A stretch of 64,000 nucleotides of DNA from Spartobacteria bacterium UBA695 (GTDB lineage: Bacteria; Verrucomicrobiota; Verrucomicrobiia; Chthoniobacterales; Chthoniobacteraceae): positions 1 to 64,000 of the forward strand of contig DBMP01000013.1 in assembly GCA_002298145.1 (NCBI GenBank), written 5' to 3'. Under the pieces are notes generated by a model. That model did not search any database. It saw only the letters and a program-made list of their open reading frames with translations, and was not told the DNA's origin. Positions within the stretch are counted from its first letter, which is position 1, and each line of letters starts with the position of its first letter. The position numbers and the translations under genes were made by a program. Below are positions 52,108 to 60,525 of this stretch, one piece after another.

Positions 52108-52110
52108 TTT

Positions 52111-52839
52111 ATGATTTTGCTCCCTGCCATTGACCTGATGGGCGGCCAAGTGGTTCGCCTCCGCCAAGGAAAAGCGTCTGACAAGACGGTCTACTCCAAC
52201 GATCCCGCCGCGTTCGCGCGGAAATGGGCCCAGGAAGGGGGCGACTACCTGCACATCGTCGATCTCGATGCCGCCTTCTCCGGCGTTTCGCAGAACCTCG
52301 AATCCGTCCGCGCCATCGCCGCCAATGCCGGGATTCCCTGCGAACTGGGCGGCGGAATGCGCAGCGAGGAAGCCATCGCCCGCGCTTTCGAGGCCGGGGT
52401 TTCCCGCGTTGTCATCGGCACCCGCGCGGCGGAGTCGGTTGATTTCGTCGCCGCCATGGCAGCCAAGTTCGGCGGCGAGCGGATCGCCGTCGGCATCGAT
52501 GCCCGCAACGGCGAAGTCTCCGTAAAGGGCTGGACGGAAGGCTCGGGCGTGCGCGCCGTGGATCTCGCCCTCAAAGTCGAGGCCGCCGGAGCCGGAACGA
52601 TCATCTACACCGACATCGCCACCGACGGCATGTTGACCGGCCCGAATTTCGCCGAAATGGAGAACCTCCTTTCCCGCCTGAAATGCCAGCTCATTGCGAG
52701 CGGCGGCGTTTCGTGCGCCGAAGATGTCCTGCGCTTTTCCCGCATGACGGGCCTCTATGGCGTCATCATGGGCAAGGCGCTCTACGACGAGAAAATCGAT
52801 CTGCCCGCTTTGGTGAAAGAGCTGCAAGCGGCGGCGTAA
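52111..52839 (+). CDS. hisA: ProFAR isomerase HisA
   Basis: 242 residues, (beta/alpha)8 fold. The catalytic Asp of the first strand is in LLPAIDLMGGQVVRLRQG and the second in IYTDIATDGMLTGPN; IVDLDAAF and ASGGVSCAEDV complete the phosphate sites. It isomerises ProFAR to PRFAR, the substrate of HisHF. hisH is at 30984 on the other strand. The stop is 17 bp before larC. Confidence 0.95.
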   Translation: MILLPAIDLMGGQVVRLRQGKASDKTVYSNDPAAFARKWAQEGGDYLHIVDLDAAFSGVSQNLESVRAIAANAGIPCELGGGMRSEEAIARAFEAGVSRVVIGTRAAESVDFVAAMAAKFGGERIAVGIDARNGEVSVKGWTEGSGVRAVDLALKVEAAGAGTIIYTDIATDGMLTGPNFAEMENLLSRLKCQLIASGGVSCAEDVLRFSRMTGLYGVIMGKALYDEKIDLPALVKELQAAA

Positions 52840-52856
52840 GCTTTTTTTTAAAACGT

Positions 52857-54269
52857 ATGCGTATCCTATACTTCGACTGCCTTTCGGGAATCAGCGGCGA
52901 CATGACCGTCGGGGCCCTCTGCGACCTCGGGGTGAAGCCTTCCGCGCTGGAGTGGGAATTGTCCAAGATCGAATTGGGCGACTACCACATGCACTTCGAG
53001 CGCCAGGCCCGCCACGCGATTGAAGGCGTCAAGTTCGGCATTCACGAAGGCGCGACGCATACGCCCGACCAGGACGAGGACCACGGCCATCATCATCATC
53101 ACGAGCACGAGCATGGCCATGACCACGATCACAACAAAGCCCATGAGCATGTCCACGAACACGGGCACGAGGGCTGCACCTGCGGCCATGCCCATCATGA
53201 GCACGAGCATGAGCACGCTCATGAGGAGCACGGCCACTCGCATGAACACGGTCATGAACACACCCACGAGCATGGGGAACACGAACATGCTCATGGCCGC
53301 ACGCATGCGGAAATTCGTGCGCTCATCGAGGCGTCGGACCTGAGCGCCTTTGTCAAAGTCCATGCGCTTTCGATCTTCCACCGCATCGCCGTGGCCGAGG
53401 GGAAAATCCACGGCAAGACCCCGGAGGAAGTCGCTTTCCACGAAGTCGGCGCGCTCGATTCCATCGCCGATATCATCTGCGCCTGCGTCGGCATCGAACT
53501 GCTTGGCGTGGACCAAGTCCGCTTCTCGCCGCTCACCGAGGGGCATGGCTGGGTCGATTGCGCCCACGGGCGTTTTCCCGTGCCCGCCCCGGCTACGCTG
53601 GAGATCCTAACCGGCATCCCGCTGGGCCAGGTGGACGAACCTTACGAATTCATCACCCCCACCGGCGCGGCGATCGCAGCGGAGTTCGGTGCGTCTTTTG
53701 GTGTCATGCCTTCGATGCGCTTGAGTAAGATTGGATATGGCGTCGGTTCCCGCAAGCTGGAGAGCCGCCCCAACGTCCTGCGGGCCATCCTGGGCGAGAC
53801 GGACGAACCGGGCCGCGCCCCCTACCTCACGGACACCGTCCTGCGCGTTCAGACCGATCTCGACGACCTTTCGCCGGAAATCGCGGGCAACGTTGTCAAT
53901 CGCCTCCTGGCCGCCGGAGCGCTCGACGCCTCGTTGCTGCCGCTCCAGATGAAAAAGGGCCGCCCCGGTCTGCAACTCAACGTGCTCTGCGCCGAGGAGA
54001 CGCTGCCGAAGCTGGCCGACGTGATTTTTTCGGAAACCACCGCCTTCGGCCTCCGCATGGACCGCGTGGATCGATGGAAGCTCGACCGCCGTTTCGAAAA
54101 AGTGCAAACGCCCTTTGGTGAGATTACCGTGAAGCTGGGCCTGCGGGGCGGGGAAGTCATCCAGCGCGCGCCGGAATACGAGTCCTGCCGCGAGGCAAGC
54201 GAACGCGCGGGCCAGCCGCTGCGGGTCGTCTATGAAGCGGCGATCAAAGCGGCGGAAGGGCTGAAGTAG
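52857..54269 (+). CDS. larC: LarC nickel insertion protein with long His-rich insert
   Basis: 470 residues. It opens RILYFDCLSGISGDMTVGAL, the hallmark of LarC, which inserts nickel into the pyridinium-bisthiocarboxylate cofactor of LarA. Later blocks are FHEVGALDSIADIICACVGI, PAPATLEILTGIP, TPTGAAIAAEF and the C-terminal LGLRGGEVIQRAPEYE. Residues about 76-150 are a His/Glu/Gly insert with 35 His in 75 residues plus a Cys-Thr-Cys, an evident metal-storage segment. It is one continuous frame, unlike the two-part, frameshifted larC of Lactobacillus. LarA is at 874. Confidence 0.93.
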   Translation: MRILYFDCLSGISGDMTVGALCDLGVKPSALEWELSKIELGDYHMHFERQARHAIEGVKFGIHEGATHTPDQDEDHGHHHHHEHEHGHDHDHNKAHEHVHEHGHEGCTCGHAHHEHEHEHAHEEHGHSHEHGHEHTHEHGEHEHAHGRTHAEIRALIEASDLSAFVKVHALSIFHRIAVAEGKIHGKTPEEVAFHEVGALDSIADIICACVGIELLGVDQVRFSPLTEGHGWVDCAHGRFPVPAPATLEILTGIPLGQVDEPYEFITPTGAAIAAEFGASFGVMPSMRLSKIGYGVGSRKLESRPNVLRAILGETDEPGRAPYLTDTVLRVQTDLDDLSPEIAGNVVNRLLAAGALDASLLPLQMKKGRPGLQLNVLCAEETLPKLADVIFSETTAFGLRMDRVDRWKLDRRFEKVQTPFGEITVKLGLRGGEVIQRAPEYESCREASERAGQPLRVVYEAAIKAAEGLK

Positions 54270-54284
54270 GCTAGAATTAAAAAA

Positions 54285-54689
54285 GGAAACGAAGTTTCCA
54301 AACGGGATGCAAGGGACAATGTCCCTTGACGGGGGCCGGGGCAGAGCCCCGGAAGCCAAAACTATCGGCAAGGCGGGGGAAAAAAACCGTACTTTTGTGT
54401 AGCGGTCTCCATCGCCCCGCCTTGCTCTCGATGGAGAGCGCGAGCGACTCCGCCAAAGCGCCTTGGGCGCTTATCTTTGGGCGTCCCGTCCCCGAAAAAT
54501 CGCTGCGCTCTTTTCGGGGAGGCAAGGCGGGCACTGGGACAAAGATAACGCGGGGTTAATCAGAGCGCGCCGCTTTGGGAAGGTGGGTTGAGGCCCGCCT
54601 TGCTTGAGAAGGGGGAGATGGGAGGCGCTGCCTCCCAAACCCTCCGGCAGGAGGCTTCGCCCCCTGCACCCCGGGGAAACTTCGTTTCC
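54285..54689. repeat. Cluster of short palindromes filling the larC-ispF gap
   Basis: The 434-bp gap between convergent larC and ispF holds no credible gene. Instead it is dense with small hairpins: GGAAAC-GAA-GTTTCC (54285-54299), CAAGGGACA-A-TGTCCCTTG (54310-54328), CCGGGGC-AGA-GCCCCGG (54336-54352), GGAGGC-GCT-GCCTCC (54621-54635), an imperfect one at 54647-54667 and GGAAAC-TTC-GTTTCC (54675-54689). First and last are inverted copies of each other. The middle has AAGCGCC-TTG-GGCGCTT and distant TTATCTTTG/CAAAGATAA arms. Probably dispersed repeat sequence. Confidence 0.75.
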
Positions 54690-54703
54690 CTTCCCTTACT
54701 AGC

Positions 54704-55192
54704 CTACTCCGGCATATCCACGCTGGCCACGGCGAAGGCGGCGATGCCTTCCTTGCGGCCCAGCGAGCCGAGGCGCTCGTTGGTGGTCGCTTTGATGCCG
54801 ACGCGGCGGGGCGGGATGCCCAGGGCGGCGGCGACGTTGGCGCGCATGGCCTCCAGGTGGGGGCTGATCTTGGGCGCTTCGGAAATTAAAGAGCTGTCGA
54901 TATTGACGATGCGCCCGCCCTGCGCCTTCACCAGCTCTGCGCTGCGCCGGACGATCTCCAGGCTCGAAATGCCCCGGATCGATTCGTCGGTGTTCGGGAA
55001 ATGATGGCCGATATCGGATTCTCCGATCGAGCCCAGCACGGCGTCGGCGATGGCGTGGCAGAGCACGTCGGCGTCTGAATGCCCATCGAGCCCTACCGGA
55101 TAGTCCATTTCCACACCGCCCAAAACCAGCTTGCGGCCCGCCTCGGGCGAGGCGAACGCGTGAATATCATATCCGATGCCGACAAGGTTCAT
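54704..55192 (-). CDS. ispF: 2-C-methyl-D-erythritol 2,4-cyclodiphosphate synthase IspF
   Basis: 162 residues. It opens GIGYDIHAFASPEAG, with the metal ligands Asp and His in YDIHAF and the third in GLDGHSDADVLCHAIADAVL. DIGHHFPNTD and VNIDSSLISEAPKISPH follow, and the terminal ATTNERLGSLGRKEGIAAFA is intact. It is the MEP-pathway step making the cyclic diphosphate. Last gene of the minus-strand run that begins with ribBA; ispD is not adjacent. Confidence 0.95.
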   Translation of the reverse strand: MNLVGIGYDIHAFASPEAGRKLVLGGVEMDYPVGLDGHSDADVLCHAIADAVLGSIGESDIGHHFPNTDESIRGISSLEIVRRSAELVKAQGGRIVNIDSSLISEAPKISPHLEAMRANVAAALGIPPRRVGIKATTNERLGSLGRKEGIAAFAVASVDMPE

Positions 55193-55252
55193 GGCGTGCT
55201 GAGTGAGTGGTGGTTGTGGCGCGCTATTGCGTATTTGCGCGCAAGTTTACGG

Positions 55253-56002
55253 TTAGTCGATTTCCAGGTTGATCACGCCGTTGTTGGCGTTGATGGAAAG
55301 TTTGTCGGGATGGTCGGCATGCGGGGCGGTGGTGCAGATGCCGCCCGCGGCTTCGACGAGCATTTGGCCCGCGGCGATGTCCCAGAGGTTGACGCTCGAT
55401 TCGATGTAGGCGTCGAGGCGGCCCGAGGCGACGTAGGCCAGATCGAGCGCGGCGCTGCCCATGAGGCGGCATTTGCGGGCCCGAACGACCATTTTTTCGA
55501 AAACCGGAAGGCCGGTGTTGATGGAGGCCTTGCTCTTGGCGAATCCGACGGAGAGGACGGCGTCCGAGAGCTGGGCGCGCTTGCTGACTTCGATGGGCTG
55601 GCCGTTGAGGAGGGCGGGGCCGCCTTCGGAGACCTGCCAAAGCTCGTTGCGCATCGGGTCCAGAATAACGCCGAGGATCATTTTCCCCTCGTGGCGCAGG
55701 GCGATGGAGATGCAAAAATGAGGAATTCCGTAAAAATAGTTCACCGTTCCGTCGATGGGATCGACGATCCACTGGTAGGGGCTCTCCTGGTTGCCCGCGA
55801 TGCCCTCTTCGCCGTAGATGGCGTGGTCCGGAAAGGCTTCGAGAAGGATGCCGGTGATGAGCTGCTGGGAGCGCACGTCGAGGTCGAGCTTGATGTCGTG
55901 CGCGTGAAACTCGTTGACGTCCTTGGCCTTGCCGAAGTTGTCTCTAAGGAGAACGCCGGCGGCCCGGGCTGCTTCGATGGCGATTTTGAGGAAAGAAACC
56001 AT
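55253..56002 (-). CDS. Inositol monophosphatase family protein
   Basis: 249 residues from the ATG at 56002 (VSFLKIAIEAARAAGVLLRD). Metal-binding motifs: GEEGIAGN in place of the first GEE/ES, then IVDPIDGTVNYFYGIPHFCI, and the C-terminal LWDIAAGQMLVEAAGG. A Mg2+/Li+-sensitive phosphatase fold; candidate substrates are inositol phosphate, histidinol phosphate or PAP-like compounds. Upstream in-frame codons are Arg/Phe-rich and not family-like. It begins 128 bp after ftsY. Confidence 0.88.
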   Translation of the reverse strand: MVSFLKIAIEAARAAGVLLRDNFGKAKDVNEFHAHDIKLDLDVRSQQLITGILLEAFPDHAIYGEEGIAGNQESPYQWIVDPIDGTVNYFYGIPHFCISIALRHEGKMILGVILDPMRNELWQVSEGGPALLNGQPIEVSKRAQLSDAVLSVGFAKSKASINTGLPVFEKMVVRARKCRLMGSAALDLAYVASGRLDAYIESSVNLWDIAAGQMLVEAAGGICTTAPHADHPDKLSINANNGVINLEID

Positions 56003-56129
56003 GGGACTAGCGGGTTGATGTCTGAACGCGGCAAAAAAGGGTCGTTTGCGTTGATGAAGGGTGGAAGAGAATGACATTTTTTACAATCAGATAAATGGCT
56101 CTGCTTGTAAGCATGTCTTATACCATCCG

Positions 56130-56975
56130 CTAAACCATCTGTTCCAGGAACTCCCGGCCGTTAAAGGGTTCCAGGGCTTCGAGCTTCTCGCCGGAGCCGA
56201 TGAAGCGGGTGGGGAGGCCTAGTTCGTTCTGGATGGCGATGACGGCGCCGCCTTTGCCGCTGCCGTCGAGTTTGGTGACGATGACGCCGGTGAGGCCGAT
56301 GGATTGATGGAATTCCCGTGCCTGCTGGAGGGCGTTGCTGCCGGTGGTGGCGTCGACGACGATCCAGACTTCGTGCGGGGCCTCGGGGTCGTGCTTGGCG
56401 AGGGTCGTCTTGATCTTGGTCAGCTCGGCCATGAGGTTGGACTTGGTGTGGAGGCGGCCCGCGGTGTCGCAGATGAGGAACTCGATCTGCTGGCGGTCGG
56501 CGGCGCTGTAGGCGTCGTAACAGAGGGCGGCCGGGTCGGCGTTGTACTGGCCTTTGATCATCCCGACGCCGATGCGCTCGGACCAGACGCCGAGCTGCTC
56601 GATGGCGGCGGCGCGGAAGGTGTCGGCGGCGGCCAGGAGCACGCTGTGGCGGCGGCTCTTGAGGAAGTAGGCGAGCTTGGCCGTGGTGGTGGTCTTGCCG
56701 GTGCCGTTGACGCCGACCATGAGGATGACCTTCGGCTTGGAGGGGAGGGGGCGCAGCGGCGGGTTATCGAAGGGAAGGACTTTGGCGATCTCTGCCCGGG
56801 TGACTTCGACGATGTCGTTGGTTGTGACGTTTTCCCGCAGCTGGAGGGCGGCGAGGATTTTCATGGACATCGGCACGCCCAGGTCGGCCCGGATGAGGGT
56901 CTCCTCCAGCTCGTCCCAATCGACGGGTTTGCCGGTGAACTTCTGGACGAGGGTCTTAAAAAATCCGATGGCCAT
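56130..56975 (-). CDS. ftsY: Signal recognition particle receptor FtsY, short form
   Basis: 281 residues. The N (KPVDWDELEETLIRADLGVP) and G domains are complete: G1 GVNGTGKTTTTAKLA, DTFRAAAIEQL, G3 LICDTAGR, G4 VTKLDGSGKGG. The long acidic A domain of E. coli FtsY is absent; only an amphipathic start (MAIGFFKTLVQKFTGK) remains, which fits short FtsY types. It targets ribosome-SRP complexes to the inner membrane. 19 bp after nusB on the same strand. Confidence 0.95.
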   Translation of the reverse strand: MAIGFFKTLVQKFTGKPVDWDELEETLIRADLGVPMSMKILAALQLRENVTTNDIVEVTRAEIAKVLPFDNPPLRPLPSKPKVILMVGVNGTGKTTTTAKLAYFLKSRRHSVLLAAADTFRAAAIEQLGVWSERIGVGMIKGQYNADPAALCYDAYSAADRQQIEFLICDTAGRLHTKSNLMAELTKIKTTLAKHDPEAPHEVWIVVDATTGSNALQQAREFHQSIGLTGVIVTKLDGSGKGGAVIAIQNELGLPTRFIGSGEKLEALEPFNGREFLEQMV

Positions 56976-56994
56976 GGTGGAAGGAGTTTTTTTC

Positions 56995-57426
56995 CTATTC
57001 CGGCTTGGCCGCGCGGGCCGGGCGGGGGAGTTCGCCCCGGATGCGGTCCAGCACGCCGTTGACGAAGCGGCCTGATTCGTCGGAGCCGAAGCGTTTGGCG
57101 ATTTCGATGGCTTCGTTGATGGAAACCACCGGCGGGACGTCTGGACAGTAGAGCATCTCGTAGACGGCGATGCGCAGGATGTTCCGGTCCACGGCGGCGA
57201 TGCGGTGGAGGTCGTAGTTGGCGGCGGCGGCGCGGATGCGCTCGTCGATTTCCTCCTGGTGCTCCATGACGCCCTGGGCGATGGCCAGGCCGAAGTCGCG
57301 CACTTTTTTGACGGCGGGGCGCAGGTCCCAGAATTCCTGGAGCGTTTCGGCGCTGACTCCGGCGTTGAGGTCGCGTTGATACAAAAATTGGACGGCGGTT
57401 TCCCGGCCTTCTCGACGCGCTCCCAT
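56995..57426 (-). CDS. nusB: Transcription antitermination factor NusB
   Basis: 143 residues, all-helical NusB fold: RREGRETAVQFLYQRDLNAG, DLHRIAAVDRNILRIAVYEM and PPVVSINEAIEIAKRFGSDE are the conserved blocks, followed by GRFVNGVLDRIRGELPR. It acts in rRNA antitermination. It sits 1 bp from the ribH stop in the conserved ribBA-ribH-nusB arrangement. Confidence 0.95.
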   Translation of the reverse strand: MGARREGRETAVQFLYQRDLNAGVSAETLQEFWDLRPAVKKVRDFGLAIAQGVMEHQEEIDERIRAAAANYDLHRIAAVDRNILRIAVYEMLYCPDVPPVVSINEAIEIAKRFGSDESGRFVNGVLDRIRGELPRPARAAKPE

Positions 57427-57427
57427 A

Positions 57428-57907
57428 CTACTTGATCTTGATTTCGTCCATGACGGTGGCCACCTGGAGGGCGGCGCGGGCGGCTTCGACGCCGCGGTTG
57501 TGGGATTCGCCCAGGGTGCGGGAGCGGGCTTGGGCCTCGTTGTCGACTAAGAGGACTTCGTGGATTACCGGCACGCGGAAGCGCAGGGCGATGGTTTGTA
57601 GGGACTGGGTGATGGCGTTGCCGATGAGGTCGGCGTGGGCTGTCTGGCCGCGAATGATGACGCCGAGGGCGATGATGCCGTCGAGGTCTCCCTTGGCGGC
57701 GACTTCCTGGACGACGACGGGGATTTCAAACGCTCCGGGGACTTCGTACTGGGTGATGGTGCATTTCGGCGCGAGTGCCTCGAGCTCTTTGCGGGTGGAA
57801 TCGACGAGGCCCCGCACGTAATCCGGGTTGTATTGGCTGGCGACGATGGCAAAAGCGCGCCGGGCGGCAAAGGTGTGGCGAGGGCGTTGTGGAGCGAGGT
57901 TGGACAT
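57428..57907 (-). CDS. ribH: 6,7-dimethyl-8-ribityllumazine synthase
   Basis: 159 residues. AIVASQYNPDYVRGLVDST at the substrate site, YEVPGAFEIPVVVQEVAAKG, IIALGVIIRGQTAHADLIGN (catalytic His) and the C-terminal NRGVEAARAALQVATVMDEI. The FGVLT block is replaced by IHEVLLVDNEAQARSR, a modest divergence near the phosphate site. It joins ArPP and DHBP to form lumazine for riboflavin. Immediately downstream of ribBA. Confidence 0.94.
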   Translation of the reverse strand: MSNLAPQRPRHTFAARRAFAIVASQYNPDYVRGLVDSTRKELEALAPKCTITQYEVPGAFEIPVVVQEVAAKGDLDGIIALGVIIRGQTAHADLIGNAITQSLQTIALRFRVPVIHEVLLVDNEAQARSRTLGESHNRGVEAARAALQVATVMDEIKIK

Positions 57908-57963
57908 AGAAAGGTAGGGGCGACTGTAGGCAATCGCCCGCTAAATAGCAAGGAGGGCTGGAA

Positions 57964-59163
57964 TTAGAGCAGGTGCCCCATGCGGAGGCGCTTGGTTTCC
58001 AGGTAGCGGGCGTTGTGCGGGTTGGCCGGGATGCGGATCGGCACGATTTTCACGATTTTCAGGCCGTAGGCTTCCAGGCCGATGACTTTTTTCGGGTTGT
58101 TGGTCAGGAGGCGCATCTTGTGTACGCCCAGGTCGGCGAGGATTTGCGCGCCGATGCCGTATTCGCGAAGTTCGCCCGGGAAGCCGAGTTTTTCGTTGGC
58201 CTCGACGGTGTCGAAGCCCTGTTCCTGGAGTTTGTAGGCGTGGATTTTGGCGGGCAAGCCGATGCCCCGGCCTTCCTGGCGCATGTAGATGACGACGCCT
58301 GCGCCTTCGGCCTCGATCTGCTTCATGGCGGTCTGGAGCTGTGGGCCGCAGTCGCACCGCTTGGAGCCAAAGACATCGCCGGTGAGGCATTCGCTGTGGA
58401 TGCGCACGAGGGTGTCGGCGGTTGGGTCGATGTCGCCTTTGACGAGTGCGAGGTGGTGGGCGTTGTCGACGAGGGAGCGGTACATGTGGAGCTGAAAGTC
58501 GCCGTACTCGGTGGGGAGGTTGATGACTTGCTCTTTTTCGATGAGGCGCTCGTTGCGGCGGCGGTAGGAGATGAGGTCCTCGACGGTGGCGATTTTGAGG
58601 CCGTGCTTTTGGGCGAATTTCTGGAGGTCGTCCTGGCGGGCCATGGTGCCGTCGTCGTTGATGATTTCGCAGCAGACTCCGGCGGGCTGGAGCCCGGCGA
58701 GGCGGGCGAGGTCGACGGTGGCCTCGGTGTGGCCTGAGCGCTGGAGAACGCCGCCGGGCTTGGCCTGGAGGGGGAAGATGTGGCCGGGCTGGACGAGGTC
58801 GTCCGGTGTGGCGTTGGGATCGACCAGGACGTGGACGGTGGCGGCGCGGTCGGCGGCGCTGATGCCGGTGGTGACGCCGTGGGCGGCGTCGACGGAGACG
58901 GTGAAGGCGGTTTTCTGGCTTTCGCGGTTTTCCAACACCATGCGCTGGAGGCCGAGCTGCTGGGCGCGTTCGTGGGTGATGGGGGCGCAGACGAGCCCAC
59001 GGGCGTGGGTGATCATGAAGTTGATGTCGGGGGCGGTCACCTTTTCGGCGGCCATGATGAGGTCTCCCTCGTTTTCACGCCCCGGGTCATCGGTGATGAT
59101 GACCATTTTGCCAGCGCGTACATCGGCCAGCACTTCTTCAATGGTGTTGAACTGCGTCTTCAT
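57964..59163 (-). CDS. ribBA: Bifunctional DHBP synthase / GTP cyclohydrolase II
   Basis: 399 residues from the ATG at 59163. The RibB half has IITDDPGRENEGDLIMAAEK and ITHARGLVCAPI with HTEATVDLARLA. The RibA half has the zinc Cys set in HSECLTGDVFGSKRCDCGPQ, MRQEGRGIGLPAKIHAYKLQ and LTNNPKKVIGLEAYG. Both active centres look intact. It supplies both precursors of riboflavin. No FMN riboswitch pattern was found in the 174-bp leader (59164-59337), which is poly-A/C-rich. Confidence 0.95.
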   Translation of the reverse strand: MKTQFNTIEEVLADVRAGKMVIITDDPGRENEGDLIMAAEKVTAPDINFMITHARGLVCAPITHERAQQLGLQRMVLENRESQKTAFTVSVDAAHGVTTGISAADRAATVHVLVDPNATPDDLVQPGHIFPLQAKPGGVLQRSGHTEATVDLARLAGLQPAGVCCEIINDDGTMARQDDLQKFAQKHGLKIATVEDLISYRRRNERLIEKEQVINLPTEYGDFQLHMYRSLVDNAHHLALVKGDIDPTADTLVRIHSECLTGDVFGSKRCDCGPQLQTAMKQIEAEGAGVVIYMRQEGRGIGLPAKIHAYKLQEQGFDTVEANEKLGFPGELREYGIGAQILADLGVHKMRLLTNNPKKVIGLEAYGLKIVKIVPIRIPANPHNARYLETKRLRMGHLL

Positions 59164-59337
59164 CGGAACCCTCATTCATACCCCGGCCTGGGGGAAAATG
59201 CGAGAAAAGACCAGAGGATTACCTGGGGAATGCCCCAGAGGCGGCGGGGCGCACAGAGAGTACGGAGGGAAAGGCGGGCGGTTTTTTTGGGGCTTTTTTT
59301 GGGCGCGCGCCTGCTCTTGGGGCCCGTTACGAGGGGG

Positions 59338-60471
59338 TTAGCTGCCCCAGGGGCCGCCAAAACCTTTGGGGCGCTGAAAGGTGATGAGCGGTGAGCCGCT
59401 GGTGCCTTTGGAGGAGGGGTCCGGGATGCCAAAAAAGGCGGCAAGGGTGGCGGCGACGTCGCGGAAGGTCTCGCGCACGCCGAGCGGGAGGGTGCGGCCG
59501 CCGTAGCGCAGGAGCACGGGGACTTCTTCGCGCGGGGCGGTGGGGGCGAGGGCGTCGGCGCGGTTGGTGCCCACGAGGATGAGGAGGCTGTCGGTGTCGA
59601 CTTCCTCCAGGAAGCCCTGGACCCAGCCGTCGATCTCCTCCAGCTCTGCCGCGCGCTCGGGCGGGGTCGGCGCGGCGAAGGGGGTGAGCTGGGCAAAAAG
59701 GAGGCCGTTTTGCGGGATGCGCCAGAGGCGTTCAACGGTTTTGAGGCACTCGGCGGTGGTGGCCGCCGGGAAGGCGCGGGTGATGCCGCTGCGGGCAAAG
59801 GCGTCGTTGATCGGGCCGACGGCTTCGACGGCCAGGCCCCGGTCGGCGACGGCGTTGAGCAGGGTTTGCGGCGGTACGGAGGGCAGGACGAGGGTGGGGC
59901 TCTCTGGGGGTTCGGACGGGTAGCGGCCTTCGACCCGGGCGATGTGCCACCAGTTGGCCACGCGGCGCACGGCGCGGCAAAGGTAGGAGAGCTGGGTGGC
60001 GGAAAAGGCGGCCGGATCGGCCCAGACGCGCAGGGTGGAGGCCGGGCCGGGGCTCAGAATGGGGTGGCCGGTTTCGCGCTGCTGTGCGAAAAGCGCCTCG
60101 GGCACGGTTTCGTCCGGGGAGTAGAGGAATTCCGCGCGGCATTCGCGGGAGAGCACGGCCACGGCGTCGGGCGGCAGCGCGCGGGGATCGCCGAAGGGGA
60201 CGGGGAGGGTCACGCCAGCCAGTTCCCAAAGGCCGCTCAGGGCATCGGCTCCGGCGGAACGCTGGATCATGCGGCCGTAGCTGGCGATGCACTTGCGCGC
60301 GGGCGGGTCGAAGACGCGGCCTTTCAAGATTTCGCCCAGGCCGAGGGCGTAAAGGTTGGGCAGCTCCAGTTCGGGGACGTCGTGGAGCAGCTGCGCGAGG
60401 GTGTTCGGGCAGGGGTGGTCTAGAAGACGCCCGACACCGAGGGATTCGACGGCTATAAGAAGCGCGCGCAT
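59338..60471 (-). CDS. Degenerate phosphopentomutase (DeoB)-like protein
   Basis: 377 residues, close to DeoB length, and aligned by eye along its length: RALLIAVESLGVGRLLD (DeoB VLDSxGIG), NTLAQLL, LPNLYALGLGEIL, SAGADALSGLWELAGV (DeoB GKDTTTGHWEMAG) and the end VRETFRDVAATLAAFFGIP (DeoB TFADIGATIADNFG). Every diagnostic catalytic residue differs: the first metal Asp is Glu, the nucleophilic Thr is Ala, the ADHG metal loop reads GTNRAD and the THxRE loop reads TAPREE. An alkaline-phosphatase-superfamily fold that is unlikely to be an active mutase. It precedes ribBA by 174 bp. Confidence 0.7.
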   Translation of the reverse strand: MRALLIAVESLGVGRLLDHPCPNTLAQLLHDVPELELPNLYALGLGEILKGRVFDPPARKCIASYGRMIQRSAGADALSGLWELAGVTLPVPFGDPRALPPDAVAVLSRECRAEFLYSPDETVPEALFAQQRETGHPILSPGPASTLRVWADPAAFSATQLSYLCRAVRRVANWWHIARVEGRYPSEPPESPTLVLPSVPPQTLLNAVADRGLAVEAVGPINDAFARSGITRAFPAATTAECLKTVERLWRIPQNGLLFAQLTPFAAPTPPERAAELEEIDGWVQGFLEEVDTDSLLILVGTNRADALAPTAPREEVPVLLRYGGRTLPLGVRETFRDVAATLAAFFGIPDPSSKGTSGSPLITFQRPKGFGGPWGS

Positions 60472-60525
60472 TTGAGCCCCACCGTAATGCGGGGGGCTGG
60501 AAAGAGCAAGGGATTGCCCCCTGCT

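Noticed and set aside
52857..54269. Programmed frameshift in larC, as in Lactobacillus
   Set aside because: A single open frame covers both halves, with no overlap or slippery site needed.
54277..54534. 85-codon minus-strand open frame in the larC-ispF gap
   Set aside because: It is formed by palindromic repeat DNA and has no start context or recognised domain.
59164..59337. FMN riboswitch upstream of ribBA
   Set aside because: None of the conserved FMN-aptamer blocks (AGGGGCGGGG-type and CCCACCGGCGG-type) was found in the leader.
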